Origin: Tubulanus polymorphus | Taxonomy: Eukaryota > Nemertea > Palaeonemertea > Tubulaniformes > Tubulanidae | Assembly: GCF_964204645.1 (NCBI RefSeq) | Contig: NC_134034.1 | Coordinates: 9,977,414-10,041,413, forward strand | Direction: 5' to 3' | Length of the DNA: 64,000 bases | Part shown: one piece after another, positions 13,059 through 33,000 of the stretch | How the letters are laid out: each line of letters begins with the position of its first letter | Numbering within the stretch: the stretch's first letter is position 1 | Made by a program: the position numbers and the translations under genes | Notes under the pieces: model-generated | The model's input: only the letters and a program-made list of their open reading frames with translations | Database searches by the model: none | What the model was told of the DNA's origin: nothing

Positions 13059-13352
13059 TTATCGGAACTTTATAGCGGATAAATAAACAATATAAACACA
13101 AGGTATTTCTGTGATATTTTGAATTTGTTTGCAGTTCATATTTATCGAGATTATCAGCAACCCGAAAGTGAAATCTAAGTCCATACACGAACCCCTGTGT
13201 CGTTTTCTGCGTTCATTAAGACGGGCCCTGAAACCGATCAACAGAACAAGGATCACCGATAATCCGCCCGCCAGATAACACAAACACCACGAGAAAACTA
13301 ACAACCACGACTCGATGAAAGGCGGACAAATTGATAAATAATAATGTGACAC
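13059..13352 (-). CDS. Unidentified frame with one strong membrane segment
   Basis: This minus-strand frame of up to 97 codons contains a clear hydrophobic helix of about 25 residues (SWLLVFSWCLCYLAGGLSVI and following), then a basic stretch (RARLNERRKRHR). The pattern W-x-L-x(4)-W then L-A-G-G followed by a positively charged tail is loosely like the fourth membrane segment of claudin/PMP22-type proteins. A possible acceptor precedes SWLLV (CCTTTCATCGAG). I found no partner exons, so this may be a lone terminal exon, a gene remnant or chance. Confidence 0.2.
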   Translation of the reverse strand: MSHYYLSICPPFIESWLLVFSWCLCYLAGGLSVILVLLIGFRARLNERRKRHRGSCMDLDFTFGLLIISINMNCKQIQNITEIPCVYIVYLSAIKFR

Positions 13353-14576
13353 CGGGTTAAAAAGGTGTCCTCGGTGAATTATCAGCTACACTGTCAATCT
13401 GAGAGTGATACAGAGTGGAACTCGTGTTCATTCTGTCGTTTATGGCTCTTTCGGGAGAAGGTTTTCTTTTCGCTAACCGTTCTTACTTAATGAAATACAC
13501 GGCGAGAAATGAGTTCTTCTATATAGGTTTCAAATACGATTATATCTCCTGTCTCACCCCCTCGCCCTCACCCCACACCAAATCAATCGACTCTTACTGA
13601 TGTAGTCTAGTTAATAGAGGTTATTTTGTTGCGACCACTGATGGCCATTCTACGCGGCCGTAAAAATTAGTCGGGCAAACAGCGTCGTGAATGTAATTTT
13701 ACTCTGCGCGATGCATAGATGTTATTCTAGCCGTAGGCCGCAATTCACGCGCGGTGGAAGACGGTTTATTCCAGGTAAAAAACACAATCAGTTTCGTAAG
13801 AGGAAGTTTTATTCGCCGTACATCTAATAAACAGATATACGAACAAGAAGTTAGAAATATATGTACTTAGCTTGGAAAGAGTCCAGTTGCACAGCAGTGG
13901 CGACTATAGTGATCTCCCCGATCTTGTTACGATGCTCTTGCAATTTGCAGAGAAACTCATCATTCTTCTTTACCATAAACATTAACATAACCCAAGAATT
14001 AAATAAAACATTGTAAATTTAAACCTAGCCACTTTGCGTTCGGCTTTATCAATAATCCTAACAAACCAATTTTCTTAGATATCGCCATATTTTTAAATCA
14101 TGGACTTGTAAATATCACGGAAAGAATATAGTATGGAGGCCCTAATGATAGATATTATATTATATTGTTTCTCTTGTTTATTTATTGTTTTATTGTTCAC
14201 CCTTTCTATATTTTCCGTTTTCACAATCATGTACTCTTGATTTATGATGAATAAATGAATTTGAATTGATTTTTTTAAAATTTTGATGCAAGTCTCAAAG
14301 CATGCAAATAGGCGACAGGGCAATTAGATTTATAGCGCCTGTTTTGTGGAACCAATTTCCCTTGAGATATTTGACGAAGTCCATCGGTTCAATGTTTTAA
14401 GACAAACTTGAGAACTTATTTTTTCAGAAAGAGCTATAAGTGCAATCAATCTTGGTCACCTGTAAATTCTAGCTTAATAATATCTATTCACCGAGGTCTT
14501 CAAATTACTAATTTATGAGCTCATATTTATCTTAAACTGATAAATTCAAAAGTGGTGTTAAATCTTATGCGTGACT
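13353..14576. other. Intergenic, nothing supported
   Basis: AT-rich sequence with only short, composition-driven open frames on both strands. No domain, repeat array or RNA gene was recognised. Confidence 0.5.
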
Positions 14577-14745
14577 GGTCTAAAGTTGTTAGATTGGCTA
14601 AAGAACCAAAATGAGTTTAGACTGGTCTTAAGTTGTTATATTGGCTAAAGAACCAAATTGAGTTTAGACTGGTCTTTAGTTGTTAGATTGGTTATAGAAC
14701 CAAATGGAGCTGAGACTGGTCTTAAGTTGTTAGATTGGTTATAGG
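14577..14745. repeat. 47-bp tandem repeat, 3.6 units
   Basis: The unit begins GGTCTTAAGTTGTTAGATTG and continues through GGCTAAAGAACCAAA and GAGTTTAGACT. The same phrase occurs singly inside the MITEs at 9492-9630 and 42844-42973, so this array probably grew from the interior of such an element. Confidence 0.7.
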
Positions 14746-14926
14746 CTGGCCTTTTGACAAGAAGGCCGCGTCGAGAACGTGTTCGCGACATGCGAGTCCA
14801 GTGATCGACTGAGTGAGAGCGGGAAGCGCTGGAACAGGTAGACGACACTACTACCTCGAGTTGTTTTAACGCATATAATAGGCTATCCGCGCGTTACAAA
14901 TTTTCGTTTTTGTTTTCGAAAAAAAA

Positions 14927-15241
14927 ATGTCACCACCTCGGACTACTGGTCGGTCAAACAGATTAGCAGTTGTTGTTGTTTTCGCGTTGTTGATATTCGT
15001 TAGTTTACAAACGGTCGAAACGAAACGTCGAAAATTTGACTTGAAACGATTTTGCAGCCGGGTTTGCCTGGTGAATCAGGGCGGACATATTTGTAGGTGT
15101 AACTACGTGATGTGGTTGGGAAAACGCTCAGCCGTCAGAAATCGGCAATTCGCAAATCTTCGCCAATTCGTTTTAGAATCGCTCGACGAAAATCGCGACG
15201 ACGACGACGTAGAAATTCTGCGCAGATTTCGAAGTTCGTAG
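14927..15241 (+). CDS. Candidate neuropeptide precursor, one four-Cys amidated peptide
   Basis: A 104-residue frame in one exon. Residues 1-12 are basic, 13-29 form a hydrophobic core (LAVVVVFALLIFVSL), and a signal-peptidase site is likely near residue 31. A dibasic KR at 40-41 is followed by a 23-residue segment, 42-64, bearing Cys at 43, 47, 56 and 58. Gly65 then Lys66-Arg67 is the classic amidation and cleavage signal. The rest (68-104) is an acidic and basic spacer. The spacing C-x3-C-x8-C-x-C would allow two disulfides. TATAATA occurs about 50 nt upstream and the start context is A-rich. A donor-like ACAG|GTAAGT at about 15294 suggests a spliced 3'UTR. I do not recognise the peptide family; an antimicrobial-like or other secreted small protein is the alternative. 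Confidence 0.65.
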   Translation: MSPPRTTGRSNRLAVVVVFALLIFVSLQTVETKRRKFDLKRFCSRVCLVNQGGHICRCNYVMWLGKRSAVRNRQFANLRQFVLESLDENRDDDDVEILRRFRSS

Positions 15242-17312
15242 AAATATCGAGCGAAAAAGGAAATATCACGGGCATTCTAACTTAAAATCGACAGGTAAGT
15301 TTTCTGAAACTGGTTCAGACAGCTTTAACAAGAGTTATTGTAATCATTTTCCTATAACTTTTAGCGCTACCATTCGTGTTATTAGTGCAGCAATTCTCGG
15401 CAAAACTTTCGGCAAACGAAAATGACGTCATCGTTACTCACTCAAATCCATCACAAATTCTAGCGCTCCTGTGGCAAGCATAGATCCGCCAGGTTCGCTA
15501 GTAGTAATTGATTTTTTCTATATTCTAATGGTAACTGATGAACTCTTCAAGAAATCATCTTTATTGTTAATCATAACCATATCTGAGTAAAAATTGAATC
15601 TAAAGTATATTTGGTGCCGCACCCTGTGATGATGTGTGGTTTTGGGAGCCTAAAAAAATCAGTTCGAAGTTCATTGAAAATGAACTAATTTTGACAACGA
15701 GACCGAGTGACCATCACGCCATCTGGTGGGATAACTGGTATCGCAGCAGCTCCCCACTGCCGGCTCGCCCATGCACGTCATTGTGTTAATCAAAAAGGTT
15801 ACGAACTCAAGAAGAAAATTCGCACTAATTACATTACATAATCCAGTACAAGTTCACCCACCACTTTTATATATAGATGTGACGTCTAGGCTTGCTGTCT
15901 AATTACACGAAGAAATATACCACTTTGACCTTTATTTCGTCGAGTTGCCGCGGGCAAAAATTGTGTGTCGGTAAAATAATTGTCACCACGAAGCCTGAGA
16001 GAAAAAATTTTAGCTCTTTCTACTGTAAAAAAGCGTATACACGAGTTTCTTAAATTCCATCGATACGAAAATGCTGTACGAACTAATGGTACCATTCAAC
16101 AGTTCAATGTCGCCATTTTTTCTACGAATTTAGTACCGGCACACACACACAAGATGGCGCTACTATCAGGGGTCGACCCAGGGTCAAAGGAAGGAGGTTT
16201 TCAAGAAATTTAGGGCCTTCGTATACACTATGATCTATTAGATCATATTCAATAGTTAAACAGCTAGTTATTGCCATAACAAGATTTTGATACTATTCAG
16301 TTGTACTTTGATTTTGATCCAGGAAATATTCATTCCGCAATATTTGAGGGTTGATTTTCAGGGACCCCAAAATGTAGGGGTGCGCACACCCACGGACATC
16401 TCCTGGATCCCCGCCAATGACTATACGGTCGGTTTTACGTAATCGAAATAGTTCAATTCCAGAACAGAACTAAATTTTTTGACTTCGAAATTTCCGATTA
16501 TTCGAGCCTCCAAAACATACCGTATTGACTTTTCCACTCTCGATGTTTGGATTAAGTTCCGTTGCTACTCGATTTTGTCCAGCGAGAGAAGTTTGTTCAA
16601 TTTCCGATCGAACCAATGTAACCGAGTATACATACTAGCGAACCTGGCGGATCTCCACTTGCCACAGTAAACGGTGCCGCGGTATTCCATCGAATAAATA
16701 TTAGAATATTGATATGAATCTTTTTTCTCTTTTTTCAAGGCTTCTCCAGGGGGAAACCAATATAGAATACAGACATTTATAGAAACGACACGTCATTCGG
16801 TTGTAGAAAAGTGCAAAAACGTATAGAAAACCAACCGAAATTCGAAATCTGATGGGGTTTAGTTCCGTAAAGCCGCGTTTGAGAGGACTCGTGACCAATG
16901 AATAATTACTGGAATCGGTTAATCGTCCCATGTATCAACGTGCAGTTTATTGCGCTTGAATTTCACTAAATCGAGCCGGGATTTAGGTTAAAAACCGATG
17001 AATTTATTTGGGAATGAATTTTGCAACGAATAGTAAACAAGTGCAGATATAATCATTTAAGCGCAGAGCGGAGAAAATTGTGCGGACTATATATACATGT
17101 AAATATGATAACCATCCTGATAAATAAAGTGGTTATTCGTGGAATAATAAAAGGAGATTAAATGATTAGATATATGTTCGACTTCGATGGTATTTACGGG
17201 GAGTCGAGATTACGAAACAAAAAAAAAATCTAGTCAGACATTTTTGAATCATTTTGAGTGAAATAAAATTATATCTATTTTGAATCAAATGTTTTTAAAT
17301 CTATATCCGGTA
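15242..17312. other. Intergenic, degenerate repeats only
   Basis: Single CTCF-like repeat units occur near 15480 and 16629, and the phrase AAGATGGCGCTACTA near 16153. Several short frames around 15886-16931 lack domains, splice support or family resemblance. Nothing else is called. Confidence 0.45.
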
Positions 17313-18296
17313 TGGTATCTTGTCTGGTTTAAATCTAAGTGTATCTTGCATGGTTTAAACCTAAGTGTATCTTGTCTGGTTCAAACCTAAGTGTATCTCG
17401 TATGGTTTAAATCTAAGTGTATCTCGTATGGTTTAAATCTAAGTTGTTCTTGAATGGTTTAAACCTAAGCGTATCTCGTACGGTTCAAACCTCAGTGTAT
17501 CTCGTATGGTTTAAACCTAAGTGTATCTCGTATGGTTTAAATCTAAGTTGTTCTTGTATGGTTTAAACCTAAGTGTATCTCGTATGGTTCAAACCTCAGT
17601 GTATCTCGTATGGTTTAAACCTAAGTGTATCTCGTATGGTTTAAATCTAAGTGTATCTCGTATGGTTTAAATCTAAGTGTAACTCGTATGGTTGAAACCT
17701 AAGTGTATCTCGTATGGTTTAAATCTAAGTGTATCTCGTATGGTTTGAATCTAAGTGTATCTCGTATGGTTTGAATCTAAGTGTATCTCGTATGGTTTAA
17801 ATCTAAGTTGTTCTTGTATGGTTTAAACCTAAGCGTATCTCGTATGGTTCAAACCTCAGTGTATCTCGTATGGTTTAAACCTAAGTGTATCTCGTATGGT
17901 TCAAACCTCAGTGTATCTCGTATGGTTTAAACCTAAGTGTATCTCGTATGGTTTAAATCTAAGTGTATCTCGTATGGTTTAAATCTAAGTGTAACTCGTA
18001 TGGTTGAAACCTAAGTGTATCTCGTATGGTTGAAACCTAAGTGTATCTCGTATGGTTTAAATCTAAGTGTATCTCGTATGGTTTGAATCTAAGTGTATCT
18101 CGTATGGTTTGAATCTAAGTGTATCTCGTATGGTTTAAATCTAAGTTGTTCTTGTATGGTTTAAACCTAAGCGTATCTCGTATGGTTCAAACCTCAGTGT
18201 ATCTCGTATGGTTTAAACCTAAGTGTATCTCGCATGGTTTAAACCTAAGTGTATCTCGTATGGTTTAAATCTAAGTGTATCTCGTATGGTTTGAAT

Positions 18297-25583
<7,287 letters not shown>

Positions 25584-26583
25584 AATTGAATATATGATAT
25601 ATTCTATTACGAAAATCACGCAGAATCGTTCAAACTAATCTCTCTAATTGTGTCCCTCGCGAATTGGGAGTAACGTTCGGAACATGCGCGCTCTACCCGT
25701 TTCAACTTCACTCCGTGACGAGGTTTCAACTTTTGAGAAAATCATCATTCAAATTCGTCGATTTTCGATTTTCAGTTTACAAAGATAACAAATCGCGAAA
25801 GAATAAACAAACTAGTAACTATTAACGACGATAACTAGTTGAATGTACGAGTCGATCTAATCCGAAAATTTTCAATTAAGTTTTTACATGTATTATTAAA
25901 ATGGAATTGGTTCTATGTCGAGAGTTTATGCGAAATTCAAATCGATTCCTATCGTTTCCCATGAGATACGCCGTGCATATAAAGTTGTCCCCAAGAGAAG
26001 CCGAAAAAATTTCGTCCTGGAAAAATGTTATTATGTATTTTCAAAACCCTGGTTCGTTGTCGGCAGGTGTAACTGATGGATCTGTATGGGAAACGCCTGC
26101 AATTAGCATAACACCAAATCAAATAACTTAGAGGAACAATCGAATTAAGCTTTCAGTTTATTATTTTCCACATGTTGATAACATCGCACAGAGCACAGAA
26201 AATACAACAAAATGAAATAACGAAAAAAAAACGACGATAAAATACAGTAAAGGGGAATCGAAACCCGATATGTGATTAAAAAGGAAAAATACAACAGTCT
26301 CGTGGTGTTATATCATTAGGTAAACGATTTGATACATTTTTTAATGAATATATGATATAATATGATTTATTTTTCACTTAAAGATAACAATAAAATATGA
26401 AATGCCGAATTAACATCAATAAGCGAGGATGCAGTCACAGAGCCCCCCACACAGGCTGTAACGACTGTGTGGACCAAGCCAAGTGGTGACCGTACCCAAA
26501 AAACAAAGAAATGATTAGTACCTCACGAGATGGGTGAAATGAGACATAACATGTTTATATGAAGATTAGTAATAGAGTATGTG

Positions 26584-26865
26584 GAGCAGTGTGGCTTAGT
26601 GGTAGAGTGCTCGCCCCCCAGGTTGTGTGTTCGAACCCCGGCTTTGCTGTAGTGTCCTTAGGCAAGACATTAATAATTCACAATTGCTACTGGCTGACGA
26701 CGCCTTGATCGCTCTGCAGCGTATCGGTGTTGCATCTCCCCAGGGAGAGTAAGAATGTACTGGATTGGTAACAGAAGCTGGGTAATAATTGAATGACAGC
26801 GCTTTGAGCATTCTTTGGAAAGGCGCTATATAAGCACTAATTATTATTATTATTATCTTTTTATT
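26584..26865 (+). mobile_element. tRNA-derived SINE with ATT-repeat tail
   Basis: Box A (TGGCTTAGTGGTAGAGTGC) and box B (TGTTCGAACCCCGGC) form a tRNA-like head. GTGTCCTTAGGCAAGAC follows, then a body ending GGCGCTATATAAGCACTAAT and a (TTA)n tail. The GCGCTATATAA tail resembles 3' ends borrowed from CR1/L2-type LINEs. It is a near-complete copy in plus orientation. Confidence 0.8.
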
Positions 26866-27453
26866 AAGTTGCCCATCGAGAATATTAATAAGTATATATT
26901 GTAATGAATGAATATAGCGACAGATTGAGCAAATTTTCACCTCCCCAGCAGAAAAGGTTATATAAGTTATTTTCATCGGAATGTCAACAGAAGTATCTCT
27001 AGGTATGAATTCGCTTCTCAGGTCTTGAAAAAGGGACTAACAGAAAATGGAATCCGTCTTCGAAGTTGCCGCCATATTGCATTTGCGACGGATTCCATGG
27101 TTTCGCTAGATCCGGCGACATCTAGCTAATTCAGTTGGTAATAAAACCCTCCTTTTCTCCGACTGTCAATATTGTTCAATCAAGTTGGAATCACACCGAG
27201 TCGACAGTTTTAATATGAAATATAGCTGCAAAGCAGCGTCAACGGGTTTCTGCTTTGCTGGTTTAAATGTAGCCGCACTGGGAAGCGCACAAAGTTTTCA
27301 CCAAATAATTCTTATCAGTTTATAACATGCGACTATTTTGAAGGAGCGCGACACATGTCCTGGATATCCACAGGGCTACCACGTAAAAAGTGCCGATGTA
27401 CCTTGTTTGGTGCTTTCATAGTTCCGTTGGGAGTTGCATGAACTAATCGTACC

Positions 27454-27523
27454 CGACGTTTCGATCTCACCCTAGAGATCATCATCGTGTGTCAGATCTC
27501 TAGGGTGAGATCGAAACGTCGTG
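27454..27523. repeat. Inverted repeat, about 27-bp arms, GAAACGTCG ends
   Basis: CGACGTTTCGATCTCACCCT and its reverse complement face each other around CATCATCGTGTGTC. The minus-strand half contains GATGAT, a GATCTC/GAGATC stem and GAAACGTCG, the hairpin motif also seen at 11204-11241 and 61493-61525. Confidence 0.75.
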
Positions 27524-28094
27524 TATTTTATATATTTTAGATTGTACGAAAATATAAATTTCGAGTTTACAAAAGTATTTTGTTTCCAACACGTTAACCG
27601 CAGCGCTACCGGGTCTATTCGCTGGACAACTCGCAGAGCTCTTATAATGTATATTAGAATTCAATGTTGCTTACATATTAGGCTCACGCCTACGTACATT
27701 CTTGTTCGCTCTCTGACCTGGTAAAATTCTTTTACGCGATATTAATTCATAATAAATTACTATACGCAAATTCGAAATGAGTTATATTTCTCTCGTTTAT
27801 AATAAGCTGTTAGTAGTCGAATCTGAGAGGGGATAGATTTTATGGAAAAAATCTGTCTGGAAAGTGGAAAAGGAATAATCACGAGGATTACAATTCGGCT
27901 CTGCGAAGCAGCAGAGACCCTAACAAACTGAAACAACGATTAGTTTTCATTTTCAAAACATTGACACGGACGAAGCTTCTGTATATATCATCAGTATTGC
28001 CGTATAACAGTAGGTGGCGTATGCAGCTCTAGCCGTGCCGTGACGTGTGTGACAGACATACACGATAAATACAGATGGTGCGACTCGGATGTCA

Positions 28095-28253
28095 GTTACA
28101 CGCGCGGGTTAGAGAGGTATATTACCAGTAGAATCTCACTCGGTCGCGCAGGAGGGCAGTTGAATTAGAAGTATTATCTAGACCATCCGAAGCGCTCGCG
28201 CGAATCATTTGTATTGAAGACCCGGGACTTCGGAGCACTCGCAACAGGTTTGG
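28095..28253 (+). promoter_or_regulatory. Possible 5' non-coding exon and promoter zone of SLC38A11-like gene
   Basis: A GC-richer block ends at a donor-like CAACAG|GTTTGG at 28254. It has no ATG-led frame. A splice to the acceptor at 29795 would place it as a 5'UTR exon. The support is composition and position only. Confidence 0.22.
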
Positions 28254-30061
28254 ATCAATCTAAAGTAATATTAATTTAAACGCGTTGACTAATATCATAA
28301 CTTTCATTTCGATAAATTATGCCGTTATCTATGGATTTGTCTTAAATGAATTGTGTATATGTTACCCAGAAGTATAAATATCACCTCTGAATACCATTCA
28401 GTGCCGACACGGGAAATCAGTCACGTGTAAAGTAACATTTCGACTGACATAGATATTCAACAGAGTTGACAATCATTGAAATAAAGGCTTTCTAAATAAC
28501 ACTGACATGTAGCTTGAACGGTTTGACCAGTTACCAGCTATCTAAGCGTAGTGATAACCGACGTAATTGAAAATGGTCACACTAGGGGGGTTAGTATATC
28601 TTACGTCTAGTTTGGCAGGGTGGGGCATAGGCTTGCGAGTACTCCGCTAGTACGTATTCAATTCGATGCTCGACGCCACTTGACGAATCTAGTTTTAACC
28701 GATTTCCTATGAAACGCACATGTTCTATTAAACGGTTATGTTAGGTTTAGAGACAGTGGTAAGTGGTACTGCGCGTGAGAGATCGAGTGGGAGGGAGGGA
28801 GGGCGTCCTGTGTGCGACTGCGACACCTGCGCTGATAAATACGACACCTCGCTATATCCATTATCAATGGATTCATACAATAGTCGCATAGTCGCGTCGG
28901 ATAAATGTTTGCCTCTAGACGAATGAACAATTTTTAAGCTCGTTGTCAATTTGGTTTTATATATTTGTTCACGCGTTTAGTTCCCGTGAATTGTTCATAA
29001 AACAATCAACGCATCGACAAGCTCATAGAAATATACGTAAAGCCTCACTTGAAACAAGGGCGGGGCCAGGTATTTTGGAATGTGGGTAAAAGTAATCACG
29101 AAGAGCACCCCCCCCCCAGGGAATAATGCATATTTTTCATTTCTCCGTAGTAATGAAATCAAGACAAAATGTAAATTTCATGAAACTCTGCGCGCTATTG
29201 TATAGGTCACTTATAGTTTTACTATCAGTGAGGTCAGGGTACATGATGTATTACAGTCTAAGTCCTTTAAACGGTACTCTTGGGACCGATGAAAAACTTT
29301 TTGGAATTTGGGGTTACAAATAAAGAATGATATTTTAAGTTTTGAGTAAGATTGGGGCAAATTTGTTCACTGCAAAATGTTGACACGTTCAGAGAGCAGT
29401 GGCAATAAAGAGGCGGGCAGTGTTGGAGGTGGGCCGACTTTTCATTTTAAAACAGTGGATTGTTCCTTTATTTATTTTATCGGTAGCTGATTTCGTTTGA
29501 TTTGTTATGATTATCCATTACTAACCCACCACGCCTATAATGGTATCGAAACGGGGAGTTTGATTTTGAAATCGGAAATCGAAGTACAGATGTAGTTCTT
29601 TGATCGGCGGTCGAATTTACAGAATTTTTGCTTGAATCGCAGTGAATAATCGGGAAATTCGGTTCAATCAAACAAGCTTCCAAACAGTCTGAACGGGCAA
29701 GCGACGGATCTCCAATGCATTTATACGTATATATAAAGTCACCGTTTGTCATTATTGCAAATTATTTATCTATGACAGAAATTTTTCTTGCAGACGCCAG
29801 ATTATCGATTAGTCACCGGGACTAACAGTTAATCCTCGTATCCACGGCAACCGGAGCTCACACAGCATCAACCGGTTAATCCAGGGAGTGAGAAGAGACT
29901 GGCACCGCCGCCGCCGCCGCGTTGGTTGCTGCAGCAGCAGCAGCAGCTCTTGACGGTGACGCGCGCTCATCGGCAATGTTTCGGATAATATCAAACTAGA
30001 TAGATATCGAATCGTGGAATAAAACCCTGTTTTTGTGTGTGCGTTTGATTGTGTGGTCGCT

Positions 30062-33000
30062 ATGGAAATGTCAGAATCAACTCATATACTGGAGGGGAAT
30101 CAGGTCAGTTGATTCAAATTCATTACGATTAATCTGAACGCATTTCAAATCGGGATAATATCGCGCAATCCATTTATTATATCCATCCATTAAGAATATC
30201 AAATCCAAATTTACTTCAGTATTCTCTGCCCAAGTCGGATCCAATTGACTCGGAAATAACCGTTCAAGATCGGATGTTTTTTTGAAATATATAGCATCCA
30301 ACTCGGATATTTCTCGAGTCGGACACATTTTTACGGTCCCGAAGATCCGACTCGAGCGGAGTCTATCTGTACTACTAATATCGTCGATATTTTTGACTGA
30401 TGACTGAAATTGTATCAAAGAAGAACCTCGTCCAGTAGAACCGTGAATTGGAGTTGATTCTTTTTTTTCAAAAAGAAAGCGCCCTGTCATTTTTGAGAGA
30501 TATAGTCAAAATTGGACACTGGATGTGCCCCTGGGATGTGCCCAGTTACACGAACGGGGATTAACTTTTAATTAAAATTAAGCAACTAACCCGAATTAGG
30601 GGCTAAATCCCCGGGCCCTGTCGTCCTGCTCAGGTAGGGATTTGAACCAGCTTGTAGGGTGTTAACCGAGTCCCGAGGATGAAACTCGTAGCGAAATTCA
30701 GGAGCATTTATCGAGATTTCGCACGTGAAACCATAGTTTGTCAACTAGAGACAACAAAAGATAGTCACAGCAACTAGCATGTGGCTGGCAGACCTTTCTG
30801 GAACCACTGCCTGGAACCACTGCCTGGAACCACTGCCTGGAACCACTGCCTGGAACCACTGCCTACAGCCTATATAGCATTCAGCTTTGTACTCATGTAT
30901 TGTAGTTAGTTTTCCTAAATCCTGCTCTCATGGTTTTGATTTCTAGAACGAGGGCTATACAGTATTGTTTAATCTGACTCGTCAGATGTTTGTAAAATTC
31001 AGTCACAGCGTTACATCGAGCTTGCTTGAATAATGCGCTTTCTGATTGACGGGTGATGACGTCACCGTTTAAGCGCTGCGCAACTATATATAAACGCATT
31101 GGGGCTGTTAGGGCAAGATTTTTTTTTGTACCGTAGCTGAGTTTCGGCTATATCGGTTTCGAATTCCCGTGGAGTAGGGATGACGTATTCCTGGCGTGGA
31201 ATCCTCACTAACCACAAGTGGAATCCTGCGATTCGATGTTCTACTGCACGCTAGCGACACCCGGTGGATCCTCACTTGTCATAAGCGGAATCTTCTTTTG
31301 CCACAGCAGTCGATGTCCTACTTCACACTAGTGACACCTGGTGGATCCTCACTTGCCACAAGTAGAATCCCCTTGTGCGACAGTTGAAATCCTACTGTTC
31401 ACTAGCGACATCTGGTGGATCATCACTTGCCACAAATGGAATCCTCTATTGAAGCAGTAGTCGATGTCCTACTGCATACAGTGACACCTGGTGGACTCAA
31501 ACCGGAATTTCCAAATGCAATTGTCGGACGGGGAGTCATCATCAGAATTCATTGTAAATTAGCTTCGTGAATCAGGACCGAAGGGCTTTAGGAATCATCG
31601 TCTGCGGTAAACTGAACTATATGAAAGTCCGAGACAGTGTCAGCTTGTAGACGATTTTAAGCTTGTCACCCCACGATATAGAAAACGTTCAATCTATGTA
31701 GGCAACTGAATGTCTCGAAGGCCGTTGGAATGCCTCTACAGATGATATCAATGCTATAAATCTAATATATGTAGAATCTATTGTCAATATACGGATCGAT
31801 ACGTCAAACATCTGCGTTTCATAACTATCGCAGCCCAAGCTGTTCACTGCTGCGTGCACTCCTCGAGACCTCCTGCATTATTTACTGCTGCTACAGCACA
31901 AAATACTCACAGATGTATAGTTATTATAGCACTTGATTGCGCGGCACGAGATAATTGAATAATCAGTTGATTACAGTAATCACTGTGTAATCAGGTGTAG
32001 TTTACTCTCCGGAGCACGACAGCGGGGCCCAAACCATAGGATTCTACCAACCCCGTAAGTGTCACTATTATGCAGGTATCAATTTGCTATCGGTACACAA
32101 ATCAGAGCGTAGGCGATATTTTTGGGGGGATGGGGATTATTTTTTTGAGAATAGTCGAACTGCCATTTGCCACAAAGAGGTGAGTTGTTTTCGAAGAGAT
32201 AAGACGGTATAGAAAGGCCTGTATCGTCCTTAGTAATGCGGGGAAGGCACACGCGATCCCTGTGATACCCCAGGCTACGCCCCAACAACCCCCTCAAATG
32301 TCTGTACCCAACCCTAAGATGATCGACAGACTATCGCCACCCTTAACTGATCGTCAAGACTTGTGTTTTCAGACCCGTGGAATTTCTTTTATTTACCCAG
32401 AAAAAGTATAAACTTATTAAATGATAGGATCAATCTCGTTGAAGGCGTCATCGGAAATAAGTCTCAATACTAGAATCGTCTTTATATGCACCGTTAGAAT
32501 TATTGTTGTATTTTTACAATAAAATATTGGCAGCCAAGTTGGAAATACATGTACGCAAATTGGGACTCGCGTTATACAATTTGCGTACATGTAATTCCAA
32601 TTCAATATACTAAGTGTAAGTCGTCATTTGGATAAAAGTCATCAGCACATAATGATTGCGCGTCACAACTAAGTACGTTTTACTGCAGACGTTTTATCGC
32701 CGTACGTAGAAAATTAGATCGTGTCCGGGAGATTTCACCCATCAAAACGGTAATTGTCTGAGAAGGGAGTAGCTAGATTTGCAGGCAGCGTATTGAAATC
32801 TGCATCATAAACTACAAAGACGCTAAGCAAGGTGATAATTTCTAGTTGGCAGTTCATCTACATATCTAACCTAGCAGAATATTAACCGTCTTCGGCGGGT
32901 TGGTCGATTGGAGACATAAGCATATCAGTGTTACAGCAATAAGTAAGATAAGTCGAGAACTTTGTCACTGCTAGGCTATAGGCTAGTTCACTAATTTCCC

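Larger units (their letters stand above)
25584..28094. other. Divergent intergenic region between DEG/ENaC and SLC38A11
   Basis: Separates the minus-strand channel start at 25583 from the proposed 5' exons of the plus-strand transporter. It holds a SINE (26584-26865) and an inverted repeat (27454-27523), and must contain promoters for one or both genes. I could not pick a TATA or initiator with confidence. Confidence 0.5.
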
